The notes beneath the pieces were generated by a model, which worked only from the letters and a program-made list of their open reading frames with translations, searched no databases and was not told the DNA's origin. Source: Atlantibacter subterraneus (lineage in GTDB: Bacteria; Pseudomonadota; Gammaproteobacteria; Enterobacterales; Enterobacteriaceae). Taken from it: a DNA stretch of 64,000 nucleotides. The number at the start of each line of letters is the position of its first letter. Positions within the stretch are counted from its first letter, which is position 1. The translations under genes were made by a program, and so were the position numbers. Below, piece by piece: positions 29,850 to 38,393 of the stretch. The stretch lies in NCBI RefSeq assembly GCF_007570865.1, contig NZ_VLPS01000009.1:186001-250000 (forward strand), in the 5' to 3' direction.

Positions 29850-30962
29850 ATGGAAAACATGAATATCGTGAACGCTGAGCAACAGACACCAAACACCATT
29901 TCAGCGAGCAATGCCATTTTCAATGTGCAGGCGTTAACCCAGCTGCAGGCCGTTGCCGGTTTGATGGCGCAGGCCGCCGTTACGGTTCCTGAACATCTTC
30001 GCGGTAACCCAGCCGACTGCATGGCCATCATCATGCAGGCTATGCAGTGGGGCATGAACCCTTACGCTGTGGCGCAGAAAACGCACCTGGTCAACGGCGT
30101 ACTGGGTTACGAAGCGCAGCTGGTCAACGCGGTGATCTCGAGCTCAAACGCAATCGTGGGACGCTTTCACTATGAGTACGAGGGTGACTGGTCGAAATGC
30201 GCCAGCAGCCGTGAGGAGGTCGTTAAGAAGCCGGCGAAAGGCGGCGGGACATACGACAAAAAAGAAATGGTACGCGGCTGGACTAGTGCTGACGAGGAAG
30301 GCCTGTCGGTTCGTGTGGGTGCCGTCATTCGTGGCGAAAGCGAGATCACCTGGGGCGAGCCAGTCTTCCTTTCAAGCGTGATCACGCGTAACTCTCCACT
30401 GTGGATTTCTAACCCCAAGCAGCAGATCGCTTACCTGGCCCTTAAATACTGGGCGCGCTTGTACTGCCCTGCGGTCGTTCTCGGTGTGTATACGCCTGAT
30501 GAGGTGGAGCAGCGCACCGAGAAAGAGATAAACCCGGCGCCAGCGCGGGTAAGTCTGGCTGAAATCTCAGATGACAGCGTAACAACCACAACCAGCGCGC
30601 GGGAATCCGCTGTAAATGTCGACTCGATCGCCGACGAATTCCGGGACCGCATTGAAGCAGCCGAAGACGTGGATGGTGCGAAAGCAGTACGTGTAGATAT
30701 CGAATCCGCAAAAGCCACCCTAGGTACCGCTCTGTTTACTGAACTGAAAAATAAAGCCGTGAAGCGCTATTACCTTGTGGACGCGCGCAACAAAGTCGAA
30801 GCGGCGATCAACTCACTGCCACAGCCGGATGAGCCGGATGCCGCAGAAATATTCGCGAAGGCTGAGCAGACCCTGACGGTGGCGAAACGCCACCTGGGCG
30901 ATGAGCTTTACGAGAAATTCAGCATCACGCTGCTGGATATGAAACCTGAGTATGTCGGCTAA
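29850..30962 (+). CDS. recT: RecT-family single-strand annealing protein
   Basis: 370 residues from the ATG at 29850 (AAGGGGA 7 bases upstream; ATG at 29844 is too close). Core region: PADCMAIIMQAMQWGMNPYA, THLVNGVLGYEAQLVNAVIS, ISNPKQQIAYLALKYWARLY, typical of RecT-type recombinases. The last 150 residues are acidic and helical. Anneals strands made by the RecE-like nuclease encoded 11 bases upstream. Confidence 0.85.
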   Translation: MENMNIVNAEQQTPNTISASNAIFNVQALTQLQAVAGLMAQAAVTVPEHLRGNPADCMAIIMQAMQWGMNPYAVAQKTHLVNGVLGYEAQLVNAVISSSNAIVGRFHYEYEGDWSKCASSREEVVKKPAKGGGTYDKKEMVRGWTSADEEGLSVRVGAVIRGESEITWGEPVFLSSVITRNSPLWISNPKQQIAYLALKYWARLYCPAVVLGVYTPDEVEQRTEKEINPAPARVSLAEISDDSVTTTTSARESAVNVDSIADEFRDRIEAAEDVDGAKAVRVDIESAKATLGTALFTELKNKAVKRYYLVDARNKVEAAINSLPQPDEPDAAEIFAKAEQTLTVAKRHLGDELYEKFSITLLDMKPEYVG

Positions 30963-30995
30963 GGGAGGCGGGAGGGTTCGCCTTCCCGGTTAACG

Positions 30996-31256
30996 ATGAG
31001 ACTAATTAACAGAGGCAGCAAACAATCTCCGGTGGCCCGACAGGCCTGCGCCGCAGCGCTTCAGGAACATTACGAGCGTTTCGGAGATTACGGCATAACA
31101 GGCAAAAGCGTGGATTACATGATCCGGGTTGACGGAACCAAACTTCGTGTCGAGATCAGAAACTGCCAGCACAGTTACATCGCGACGCCGATGGATAAAC
31201 CGCGTCGGTTACGTGCACTGGCAAGCCCTGTGATGGGTTCAAGGGGAAAACCATGA
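30996..31256 (+). CDS. Hypothetical phage protein
   Basis: 86 residues: MRLINRGSKQSPVARQACAA, LQEHYERFGDYGITGKSVDY, then MDKPRRLRALASPVMGSRGK. Basic, alpha-beta. The start lacks a clear Shine-Dalgarno and follows a hairpin (GGGAGGCG/CGCCTTCCC, about 30964-30988), so translation may be controlled. Overlaps the next gene by 4 bases. Family not recognised. Confidence 0.55.
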   Translation: MRLINRGSKQSPVARQACAAALQEHYERFGDYGITGKSVDYMIRVDGTKLRVEIRNCQHSYIATPMDKPRRLRALASPVMGSRGKP

Positions 31257-31600
31257 TCTGTTGTTTTAAAGAGGTACCGAAAGCGCAGTGGCCGGAAAAA
31301 CTCCACGACCCCAGCCGAACCAGCGTCTGGATAAATCCGCGCTTTCTGGTGCAGGAGTTTCAGGAAAAAGGGGGCGTTATCCGCCTGACCGTTAACACAA
31401 CCGGCATGGGGATGAACGGGCGCTGGAAGGATGGCATCACCTGGGATGCACTTCAGGAAATTAAAAACGCCGTTGGCTATGCAGACAGGGATGCGGTCGA
31501 GATTTACCCGGCTGAACGCGACGTGGTGAACGTGGCGAATATACGCCACCTGTGGATTTTACCTGAACCGTTGCCATATGCATGGCGTCGTGACAGTTGA
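31253..31600 (+). CDS. DUF7694-type phage protein
   Basis: 115 residues. WPEKLHDPSRTSVWINPRFL, GVIRLTVNTTGMGMNGRWKD, GITWDALQEIKNAVGYADRD, VVNVANIRHLWILPEPLPYAW is the pattern of the DUF7694 domain seen in early regions of many prophages. AGGGG lies 7 bases upstream. Function unknown. Confidence 0.7.
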   Translation: MICCFKEVPKAQWPEKLHDPSRTSVWINPRFLVQEFQEKGGVIRLTVNTTGMGMNGRWKDGITWDALQEIKNAVGYADRDAVEIYPAERDVVNVANIRHLWILPEPLPYAWRRDS

Positions 31601-31644
31601 TAACGAATTATCAATGGCCCCGGCCCGGGCTACTGGAGAGAAGT

Positions 31645-31884
31645 ATGCAGACAACAGTTAATATCCAACCCATTTTAGTAAATCGCGAGCGCGTTCAGGA
31701 AATGCTGGGAGGGATCTCGCGCACCACTTTTTACCGTAAACGTAAAGAGTGGGAAAAGGTCGGCACCCCTTTCCCGGAGGAAGTCAAAGAACTTCATCCG
31801 CCTAAAGGCGGCGCACTCTTTCGCTACGTTGAAGTAATTCAGTTTTGCAAAGATAAGGGGCTGCTGCCAGAGGCACACAACTGA
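31645..31884 (+). CDS. Excisionase-like DNA-binding protein
   Basis: 79 residues from the ATG at 31645 (GGAGAG just upstream). Contains a MerR/AlpA-like winged helix: VNRERVQEMLGGISRTTFYR, then YVEVIQFCKDKGL. Placed directly beside, and overlapping by 46 bases tail to tail with, the integrase gene, as expected of a directionality factor. Last gene of the rightward early operon, so made upon induction. Confidence 0.65.
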   Translation: MQTTVNIQPILVNRERVQEMLGGISRTTFYRKRKEWEKVGTPFPEEVKELHPPKGGALFRYVEVIQFCKDKGLLPEAHN

Positions 31885-33050
31885 ATTTTCTCAGCCCACT
31901 TGTCTGCTGCTTCCTGCTGTTCGGGGATGTAATCGTACTGGTCGTAAATAGCCAGCATCCCCGTCAGTTTATGCCCCAGAATTTTTTCGGAAACATGGGG
32001 CGCAACACCCATCTCAGCCATTTTGGTTTTGCATGTTCGTCTGAAATCGTGGTTCGACCAGTGAGGGCATCCCATAATTTGTTCCACCTGCTCAGCAAAC
32101 GATATCAGCGTACTTGCCGCCATTGGCCTGTCTTCCTGTATTTTGGCTGGAGGAAAAACGATTTGTAGATTCGGATAAAGGTTGAAAATCTGTTCCAGAT
32201 ACTCAGCAGCAAGCCTGGAGATCCCGCGAACGAATCGTTTTCTGGTCTTCGAATTTTCCTTTGGGATCACCCAGTATCGCTCTTTCAGATTGAAGTCGGC
32301 TTTGCGAGCAAGTCTTAACTCAACGCCGCGGCATCCGGTTAGAAAAATCAGCTTAATCATCAGCTGATTCTGCCAGGCCATTTTCGTTTTGCTCACTGAA
32401 TTCCAGAACAGGCCGATCTCTTCATCGTTCAAATAGCGCTCGCCGTCCTCCGGGCGTTTCGCCACATCATTCAGTTCAAGAAGCATTAGTGCGTTTGAGG
32501 TGATCCGTTTTCTGCGCAGGGCGTACCGCACAACTTGTTTCATTTTTACCAGGACGTTACCAGCCTGTACCGGCGACCCTGCTTTGCTAATGGACAGAAA
32601 AATCTTTTCCCAGTGTGTGGGATCCATATCATCAACAATCATCCTTCCATATTTGTCTGTGACGTGAAGCTTAAGCATCCTTGTCCAGTACTCGTATTTG
32701 ACCAACTCTTTCACAGACGGGCTTTCCAGCCATTCATCCACCAGCACACTAATGCTTGGCGAACTTGCCGCCTGCTCTTTCACCAGTTTGCGTTGAACGG
32801 CGGGATCTTTACCTTCTTCCAGCCATTTTTTGCATTGCTCCATTGCTTCACGGGCTTCTTTGATGGATAGCTTCCCGTACGTGCCAAGCTTAAGGCGCAC
32901 AGGCTTTCCGTTAAAACGGTACCGGTACTGAAAAGTTATCAGGCCCTTCGGACTTATTCTCGCAGACAATCCTCCACCATCCGGGAGCTCGTCCGGACCA
33001 TCGTAAGGCTTTCCGTCGATACGTCTTAGTTTAGTGTCGTTAAGGGGCAT
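31839..33050 (-). CDS. int: Tyrosine integrase, P4-type
   Basis: 403 residues. N-terminal arm-binding DUF4102-like domain (DGGGLSARISPKGLITFQYR, VRLKLGTYGKLSIKEAREAM), core-binding domain (about 100-195), catalytic domain with Arg241 (TGCRGVELR), His334/Arg337 (HDFRR), His360 (LGHKL) and nucleophile Tyr369 (AIYDQYDY). Integrates and excises the prophage. Its 5' end faces the right prophage border, and the repeats at 33075-33097 may be its arm sites. Confidence 0.9.
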   Translation of the reverse strand: MPLNDTKLRRIDGKPYDGPDELPDGGGLSARISPKGLITFQYRYRFNGKPVRLKLGTYGKLSIKEAREAMEQCKKWLEEGKDPAVQRKLVKEQAASSPSISVLVDEWLESPSVKELVKYEYWTRMLKLHVTDKYGRMIVDDMDPTHWEKIFLSISKAGSPVQAGNVLVKMKQVVRYALRRKRITSNALMLLELNDVAKRPEDGERYLNDEEIGLFWNSVSKTKMAWQNQLMIKLIFLTGCRGVELRLARKADFNLKERYWVIPKENSKTRKRFVRGISRLAAEYLEQIFNLYPNLQIVFPPAKIQEDRPMAASTLISFAEQVEQIMGCPHWSNHDFRRTCKTKMAEMGVAPHVSEKILGHKLTGMLAIYDQYDYIPEQQEAADKWAEKIQLCASGSSPLSLQN

Positions 33051-33074
33051 TCTGTTGCCTGTTAGCCGTTAGTT

Positions 33075-33097
33075 TTTGGTACACGATTTGGTACACA
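33075..33097. repeat. Direct repeat, possible integrase arm sites
   Basis: TTTGGTACACG and TTTGGTACACA, 12 bases apart, immediately upstream of the integrase start. Such repeats at this place are usually arm-type integrase sites or an int operator. Confidence 0.55.
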
Positions 33098-33511
33098 AAT
33101 ATTACGGCACGAACCTAATCAAGGTGAACTAATTTGAAACGGGTAATTTTGAAAAAGTGAGGCATGGCGCGGAAATAGTGAAACGGATGCAAACGGAAGT
33201 GAATAGATTGAAATAGCGGAAGTTACTTACACGAAAGATCACATACGAAACAGTAATATTTAATCATTATCAACAGGTTATGGGCAGATTCCCGCTGCAC
33301 TCTGCGAAATATGGTCCTTACGCGTACGAAACGCTGTAAACACCTCGGCCCGCCAGTTGATAACACCGCTTGCAATATTACACATCATCAGCAAGGGGTT
33401 AAAGGCTCTATCGATTCATCGCGCATGATTAAGCCATAACCACGACGGTTAATCACAAAAATACGGCGTTGGTCAGGACTATTTTGACCAGATTGAAGGC
33501 ATCAAGAGGGG
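33098..33511. other. Right prophage border region, no clear gene
   Basis: No tRNA or convincing gene. The left part is rich in A with GAAA/GGAAGTGAA-type repeats (about 33125-33220), compatible with phage attachment sequence; the right part resembles host intergenic DNA leading to the ydiY terminator. The attachment core cannot be found because the other prophage end is outside the window. A 37-codon open frame on the minus strand (33388-33501) could be a gene remnant. Confidence 0.4.
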
Positions 33512-33541
33512 TAAAGAAAGCAGGCCGGTATTAACCGGCCT
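33512..33541 (-). terminator. Intrinsic terminator of ydiY
   Basis: AGGCCGGT/ACCGGCCT stem with a 4-base loop, followed on the minus strand by GCTTTCTTT, 6 bases after the ydiY stop. Confidence 0.75.
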
Positions 33542-33546
33542 GATAA

Positions 33547-34305
33547 TCACATTTTATAGCCCAGCGTTACAGAAGTGCGGGTATCGGTGTGATCGGGCGC
33601 GCTGGCCGGCGGGTTGGAGTTCCAGGTGACGTTATAAGCGACTTTCAGTCCAAAGTGCTCGTTAATCGCAACGTTCAACGCGGTTTCGGAGTTCACGGTG
33701 GTGTCGTCCGCGCCGAACACGGAAACGCCCTGGGTGAATTTCGCGTTATCGGTGAACTGCCACGCGTAAGCGCCGGAGGCATAGCCCAGCGCCTGGGTTT
33801 TGTCAGTGCCGTCGGTGTATTCGTCGTAACGCACACCCGGACCGAATTCAAAACGCAGGCTGTGAACCGGCCCGTTGAGGAACTGGCGACCGTAACCGGC
33901 GGTGAGCACATCGCGCTCATGGTAACCGTTGTAACGATCCGTCAGCCAGCTGCCCTGCCCGAACAGATAGTCGACGTCAGTCATGTTGTAACGGCTACGA
34001 CCGCCCAGCGCGTATTTCTCGGAGGAACGTTCGTCGTTGGAGGAGTTGTTGCTGGCATTTCCCCACAAAGACCACGCGGTGGTGCTGCCGTACCAGGTCA
34101 GCGCGCTATCTGCGGTCAGAGAGGAACTCTTGGTATTACCAGACTGCGCCAGATAACCACCGTTGAGATAGCCTTCGAAAGGCTTTTTCGCACTGGAAGG
34201 ATCATCCATGACAGTAAAAACGGAATCATCAGCGGTTGCGAAATGACTGAACAACGCGCTCCCCGCCAGCATAACCACTGCGGGTACTGTCTTTAAAAGC
34301 TTCAT
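33547..34305 (-). CDS. ydiY: YdiY, outer-membrane-type DUF481 protein
   Basis: 252 residues with a signal peptide (MKLLKTVPAVVMLAGSALFS ... ATA). The rest alternates as beta strands with aromatic girdles (SSLTADSALTWYGSTTAWSL, TAGYGRQFLNG, LRFEFGPGVRYDEYTDG) and ends in a C-terminal Tyr-Lys-Met (VTLGYKM), as in DUF481 outer membrane barrels. In E. coli the gene is the neighbour of pfkB on the opposite strand, as here. A leader hairpin upstream may control it. Confidence 0.88.
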   Translation of the reverse strand: MKLLKTVPAVVMLAGSALFSHFATADDSVFTVMDDPSSAKKPFEGYLNGGYLAQSGNTKSSSLTADSALTWYGSTTAWSLWGNASNNSSNDERSSEKYALGGRSRYNMTDVDYLFGQGSWLTDRYNGYHERDVLTAGYGRQFLNGPVHSLRFEFGPGVRYDEYTDGTDKTQALGYASGAYAWQFTDNAKFTQGVSVFGADDTTVNSETALNVAINEHFGLKVAYNVTWNSNPPASAPDHTDTRTSVTLGYKM

Positions 34306-34329
34306 TTAATTTTTAAGGTCCGCACAACA

Positions 34330-34353
34330 AAAAAAGAGACCATAACGGTCCCG
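34330..34353 (-). promoter_or_regulatory. Terminator-like hairpin in the ydiY leader
   Basis: Minus strand GGGACC/GGTCTC stem (one G.T pair) followed by TTTTTTTG, about 25-48 bases upstream of the ydiY start codon. Two copies of TCCACGGGA (34361-34369 and 34382-34390) lie just before it in the leader and could form alternative structures. Looks like an attenuator. Confidence 0.5.
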
Positions 34354-34598
34354 GAAACTCTCCACGGGATCAACGAACCGGTCCACGGGAAAGGTAACAA
34401 ATTATAAAAAGCCACGAATTACATAGCAATGAGTTCCTGAATCATTTTTTGTATAAGAGAGATCTGAAAATCGCTTTTATTTCATAATGATAAAGCGTCA
34501 GCCTTAAGTGCTATTCATATTAAAAATCATAGTGTTAATTGACACTTCCTCACGCCATGAGTGCTACGCTTAGGTCAGCCCATTCAAAAGGAGGTTAT

Positions 34599-35528
34599 AT
34601 GGTTCCGGTATTTACCCTGACGCTCGCCCCCTCACTGGACAGCGCGACAGTCACGCCGCAAATCTACCCTGAAGGGAAATTACGCTGTACCGCTCCGGTA
34701 TTCGAACCCGGTGGCGGCGGAATTAACGTTGCCCGCGCCATCAGCCATTTAGGCGGGAGCGCCACGGCGCTGTTCCCCGCTGGCGGCGCTACCGGCGAGC
34801 ATCTCACCGCCCTGCTTGAAGAAGAAAACGTCAGCGTTGACACCATCTCGTCTCATGACTGGACGCGCCAGAATCTGCACGTACACGTTGAAGCCAGCGG
34901 CGAACAGTACCGCTTTGTGATGCCCGGCGCGCACCTGTCGCAGGACGAGTTTCGGCAACTGGAAGAAAAAGTGCTGGCCATTGAATCCGGTGCGCTGCTG
35001 GTGGTGAGCGGCAGCCTGCCACCGGGCGTTGATCTGGCTGATTTTACGCAGTTGATCGCCTGCGCCCAGCAAAACGGCCTGCGCTGCATTATCGACAGCT
35101 CCGGCGAGGCGTTGGCCGCCGCGCTGGATATTGGCGGCATTGAGCTGGTGAAACCCAACCAGAAAGAGCTGGCCGCGCTGGTAGGCCGTGATTTAACCCA
35201 GCCTGACGATGTGCGCCAGGCAGCCCAGGAACTGGTGCGCAGCGGTAAAGCCAAACGCGTGGTGGTGTCGCTCGGGCCGCAGGGTGCGCTAGGCGTCGAC
35301 GAGACAGATTGCGTGCAGGTGGTGCCGCCGCCGGTTAAAAGCCAGAGCACCGTCGGCGCAGGCGACAGCATGGTCGGCGCAATGACGCTGAAGCTCGCCC
35401 AGCAGGCTTCGCTGCTGGAAATGGTGCGCTACGGCGTGGCGGCCGGGAGCGCAGCAACGTTAAATCAGGGAACGCGTCTCTGTTCCCATGAGAATACGGA
35501 AAAGATTTATCAATATTTGCAAAGCTAA
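34599..35528 (+). CDS. pfkB: 6-phosphofructokinase II
   Basis: 309 residues from the ATG at 34599, with AAGGAGG 5 bases upstream; the in-frame ATG at 34539 is too early. PfkB family: FEPGGGGINVARAISHLGG (35-53) and the C-terminal catalytic STVGAGDSMVGAM with the Asp base (about 256). Very close to E. coli Pfk-2 throughout. Phosphorylates fructose 6-phosphate in glycolysis. Divergent from ydiY; a TTGACA at 34539-34544 may be its -35. Confidence 0.97.
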   Translation: MVPVFTLTLAPSLDSATVTPQIYPEGKLRCTAPVFEPGGGGINVARAISHLGGSATALFPAGGATGEHLTALLEEENVSVDTISSHDWTRQNLHVHVEASGEQYRFVMPGAHLSQDEFRQLEEKVLAIESGALLVVSGSLPPGVDLADFTQLIACAQQNGLRCIIDSSGEALAAALDIGGIELVKPNQKELAALVGRDLTQPDDVRQAAQELVRSGKAKRVVVSLGPQGALGVDETDCVQVVPPPVKSQSTVGAGDSMVGAMTLKLAQQASLLEMVRYGVAAGSAATLNQGTRLCSHENTEKIYQYLQS

Positions 35529-35608
35529 CCGCAGCCTGGTCATTAATTGCGCGATTCATCAGCGCATCGGCTATGCTGACATCTTTCGGGTAAACAAAGA
35601 GGTGAATG

Positions 35609-35899
35609 ATGGCTACTGGAGATATTAAGCGTTACGTTGTCACGTTTCGCTTTCATGAGGAAAACCTGACGGATATTAATGAGCTCAACAATCACCTGAC
35701 CCGCGGCGGTTTCACGCTCACCATGAGTGACGACGACGGCAAAGTACATGAGCTGGGCATCAATACTTTTGGGTTGATCACCGCCCAGGATGAGCAGGAA
35801 GTCCGGGAGCTGGCGGAAGGCTTAGGCGAGTCGGCCCTCGGTAAGAAACCGGAAGTGGATATCACCACCTGGGAAGCCTGGCAGGCGGATGATTCCTGA
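35609..35899 (+). CDS. ydiZ: YdiZ (GhoS-like family)
   Basis: 96 residues from the ATG at 35609, preferred over 35606 for spacing to AGAGG. DIKRYVVTFRFHEENLTDIN, NHLTRGGFTLTMSDDDGKVH and ELGINTFGLITA match E. coli YdiZ. The family also holds GhoS, the antitoxin endoribonuclease of the GhoT/GhoS system, but no ghoT-like gene is next to it, so a toxin-antitoxin role is not supported here. Confidence 0.9.
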   Translation: MATGDIKRYVVTFRFHEENLTDINELNNHLTRGGFTLTMSDDDGKVHELGINTFGLITAQDEQEVRELAEGLGESALGKKPEVDITTWEAWQADDS

Positions 35900-36002
35900 T
35901 ATAAAGGCAGGTTGTCGCGTCGGGATGTGCGCCAGTTCCTGTTTTTAACCGGTAGTAATGCGCTAAGGTAATGAAATATCAGGCAACCTGGGGAGAGACA
36001 TT

Positions 36003-36863
36003 ATGTGGCAAGCCATCAGTCGTCTGTTAGCAGAGCAGTTCGGCGAGCAGGAACTCACGCAGCGCACCGAATTACCCGGCGGAGAAATCCACGCCGCGTG
36101 GCGGGTGCGTTATGGTACCCATGAGGTATTCGTAAAGTGTGACGATCGCGAGCTGTTGCCCATTTTCACCGCAGAGGCTGACCAACTCGCCCTGCTTGCC
36201 CGTAGTCAAACCGTTCGGGTGCCTGAAGTATGGGGCGTCGGCAGCGACCGGGATTACAGCTTTGTGCTGCTGGAATACCTCGAACCGCGCCCGCTCGATG
36301 CCCATAATGCCTTCCTGCTGGGCCAGCAACTGGCGCGCCTCCACCAGTGGAGCGACCAGCCGCAATTCGGCCTCGATTTTGACAACGATCTCTCCACCAC
36401 CCCGCAGCCCAACGCCTGGCAACGCAAATGGTCGACCTTTTTCGCCGAGCAGCGTATCGGCTGGCAGCTGGAGCTGGCGGCGGAAAAAGGCCTGGAATTT
36501 GGCGATATCGATCTGATTGTCGATGTTGTGGCGGCGCAGCTGGCATCCCACCAGCCGCAGCCGTCGCTGCTGCATGGCGATTTGTGGTCAGGCAACTGCG
36601 CGCTGGGGCCGGATGGTCCCTATATCTTTGATCCGGCCTGCTATTGGGGCGACAGGGAGTGCGATCTGGCGATGCTGCCGCTCCACCCCGACCAGCCGCC
36701 GCAAATCTACGACGGCTACCAGTCCGTTTCTCCCCTGCCCGCTGGCTTCCTGCAGCGCCAGCCGCTGTATCAGCTGTATACCCTGTTGAACCGCGCCATT
36801 TTGTTTGGCGGTAATCATCTGGTGGCAGCGCAAAAGGCGCTGGAGAGGATCCTGGCGGCTTAA
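36003..36863 (+). CDS. yniA: YniA, fructosamine kinase family
   Basis: 286 residues. Kinase-like fold: RVRYGTHEVFVKCDDRELLP with the ATP-binding Lys, LEYLEPRPLDAHNAFLLGQQ hinge, catalytic SLLHGDLWSGNCALGPDGPY and metal-binding FDPACYWGDRECDLAM. Family members phosphorylate protein-bound fructosamines or small sugars. Strong downstream terminator shared with yniB. Confidence 0.92.
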   Translation: MWQAISRLLAEQFGEQELTQRTELPGGEIHAAWRVRYGTHEVFVKCDDRELLPIFTAEADQLALLARSQTVRVPEVWGVGSDRDYSFVLLEYLEPRPLDAHNAFLLGQQLARLHQWSDQPQFGLDFDNDLSTTPQPNAWQRKWSTFFAEQRIGWQLELAAEKGLEFGDIDLIVDVVAAQLASHQPQPSLLHGDLWSGNCALGPDGPYIFDPACYWGDRECDLAMLPLHPDQPPQIYDGYQSVSPLPAGFLQRQPLYQLYTLLNRAILFGGNHLVAAQKALERILAA

Positions 36864-36868
36864 CAATA

Positions 36869-36894
36869 ACGCTCCCAACCGGGAGCGTTTTTTT
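36869..36894 (+). terminator. Terminator between yniA and yniB
   Basis: ACGCTCCC-AACC-GGGAGCGT hairpin followed by seven T on the plus strand, between convergent genes. On the minus strand the T tract is weaker. Confidence 0.85.
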
Positions 36895-37429
36895 ACATAA
36901 AGCCCAGTAATGTAAAGAAGAAATACCCGGCAATAATCACGATCACCGGCAGGATATACAGCGGGAATATCTGAAGGAAAATAGTGTGGCGAGGGACCAC
37001 AATGCGCTCCTCAAGCTGCGCTTTGGTCAGCCCGTCGGCCCCTTTCGCCTGTTCCAGAATCAGCTGATCCTGAATCCCCTCGCGCAGGAAACGCGCCTGG
37101 CGGCTCATTCGCGCGCCGGAAGCCTGCAGCGCCAGCCCGACAAAAATCAGAATAAAGATGATCCAAAAAGTGATATTAGCCTGATGCTGAAAATCAGGCA
37201 GCGGCGAGTTATACCAGAAAAAATTCAGAAACGGCGTATTGAAGCGCATCATATCAATCATGATATGGGCGAAATCCAGCATAACGGCATTGATGCCCGG
37301 CTGTTTTTCGCTGTGCTCATACATAAATTTCAGTACTGAAATCAGCGTTGAAATAACCGCCGGTATAAAGATAATCCACCCGGCAAGGCGTTTTACAACA
37401 GCAATGCGTCCAGCTTGTTGATACGTCAT
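36893..37429 (-). CDS. yniB: YniB inner membrane protein
   Basis: 178 residues from the ATG at 37429 (MTYQQAGRIAVVKRLAG), matching E. coli YniB; longer frame starts are discarded. Hydrophobic segments at about 15-33 (GWIIFIPAVISTLISVL), 84-101 (FWIIFILIFVGLALQ) and 157-176 (LYILPVIVIIAGYFFFTLL). Function unknown. Confidence 0.9.
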   Translation of the reverse strand: MTYQQAGRIAVVKRLAGWIIFIPAVISTLISVLKFMYEHSEKQPGINAVMLDFAHIMIDMMRFNTPFLNFFWYNSPLPDFQHQANITFWIIFILIFVGLALQASGARMSRQARFLREGIQDQLILEQAKGADGLTKAQLEERIVVPRHTIFLQIFPLYILPVIVIIAGYFFFTLLGFM

Positions 37430-37584
37430 TTTTTCCCCTTGTAAGACGCTACATTCTCGAAACAAGTCTACCTGCTCAACCACTATTCCGCCTGAAGTTT
37501 ACTGCGAAATTCACAAAGCGGTAGCGATAAGCTGATTTTCAGGCTATTGATAACACAACATGTTAACCACAGGAGTGATGACTG

Positions 37585-38253
37585 ATGCCTGATTCGCGCC
37601 CGATCCTCGCCGCGATTTTCGATATGGATGGCCTGCTGATTGATTCAGAACCGCTTTGGGATAAAGCGGAGCTGGAGATCATGGCGACGCTTGGCGTGGA
37701 TGTTTCCCGCCGCCATGAACTGCCTGATACATTAGGTTTACGCATCGATTTGGTGGTGGATCTCTGGTTTATCCACCAGCCCTGGAATGGCCCGTCGAAA
37801 GCGGAAGTGACCGACCGCATCATTACCCGGGCGATTACCCTCATTGAAGAGCAGCGCCCTGCCTTGCCTGGGGTAAACGAGGCGGTAGCGTTGTGCAAAG
37901 CGCACGGGCTTAAAGTCGGCCTGGCGTCGGCGTCCCCGCTGCGCATGCTGGAAAGCGTGCTGTCGATACTCGGTTTGCGCGACCAGTTCGATGCTGTCTC
38001 CTCGGCGGAAAAACTGCCTTACAGCAAGCCGCACCCGCAGGTCTATCTGGATGCCGCGGCTAAGCTGGGCGTCGACCCGCTGTGCTGCGTCACGCTGGAA
38101 GACTCGGTCAACGGGATGATTGCCACCAAAGCCGCGCGGATGCGCTCGATTGTGGTTCCCGCCGCCGAAAACCGCGCCGATCCACGCTGGGTATTAGCCG
38201 ACGCCAAACTCGACTCGCTGGAGCAGCTCACCCTCAGCCATTTAATTGGCTAA
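37585..38253 (+). CDS. hxpB: Hexitol / 2-deoxyglucose-6-phosphate phosphatase (HAD)
   Basis: 222 residues. HAD motif I FDMDGLLIDSEPLWDKAELE, motif II in GLASASPLRML, motif III Lys in KLPYSKPHPQVYLDAAAKLG, motif IV TLEDSVNGMIATKAA. Matches E. coli YniC/HxpB, a soluble phosphatase for sugar phosphates such as 2-deoxyglucose 6-phosphate. Terminator follows. Confidence 0.95.
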   Translation: MPDSRPILAAIFDMDGLLIDSEPLWDKAELEIMATLGVDVSRRHELPDTLGLRIDLVVDLWFIHQPWNGPSKAEVTDRIITRAITLIEEQRPALPGVNEAVALCKAHGLKVGLASASPLRMLESVLSILGLRDQFDAVSSAEKLPYSKPHPQVYLDAAAKLGVDPLCCVTLEDSVNGMIATKAARMRSIVVPAAENRADPRWVLADAKLDSLEQLTLSHLIG

Positions 38254-38264
38254 CTCCCCGCCAT

Positions 38265-38289
38265 AAAGACGGCTCAGGCCGTCTTTTTT
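38265..38289 (+). terminator. Terminator of hxpB
   Basis: AAAGACGGC-TCAG-GCCGTCTTT hairpin running into a T tract, 12 bases after the stop. Confidence 0.85.
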
Positions 38290-38393
38290 ATACCCTCATC
38301 ATATTTTTGAAACATTGTTTTATTTTTATCTGGTTATTTTCTTTTCCCCGCCTATGATCGTATCGATAACATCCAGCAGATAACGAGGACATT

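Noticed and set aside
33388-33501. 37-codon minus-strand frame with protein-like sequence (RRIFVINRRGYGLIMRDE)
   Set aside because: No start codon or ribosome binding site at its head; kept only as a possible gene remnant in the border finding.
35609-35899. Toxin-antitoxin locus based on the GhoS-like family of YdiZ
   Set aside because: No GhoT-like small membrane toxin lies on either side; the neighbours are pfkB and yniA as in E. coli.
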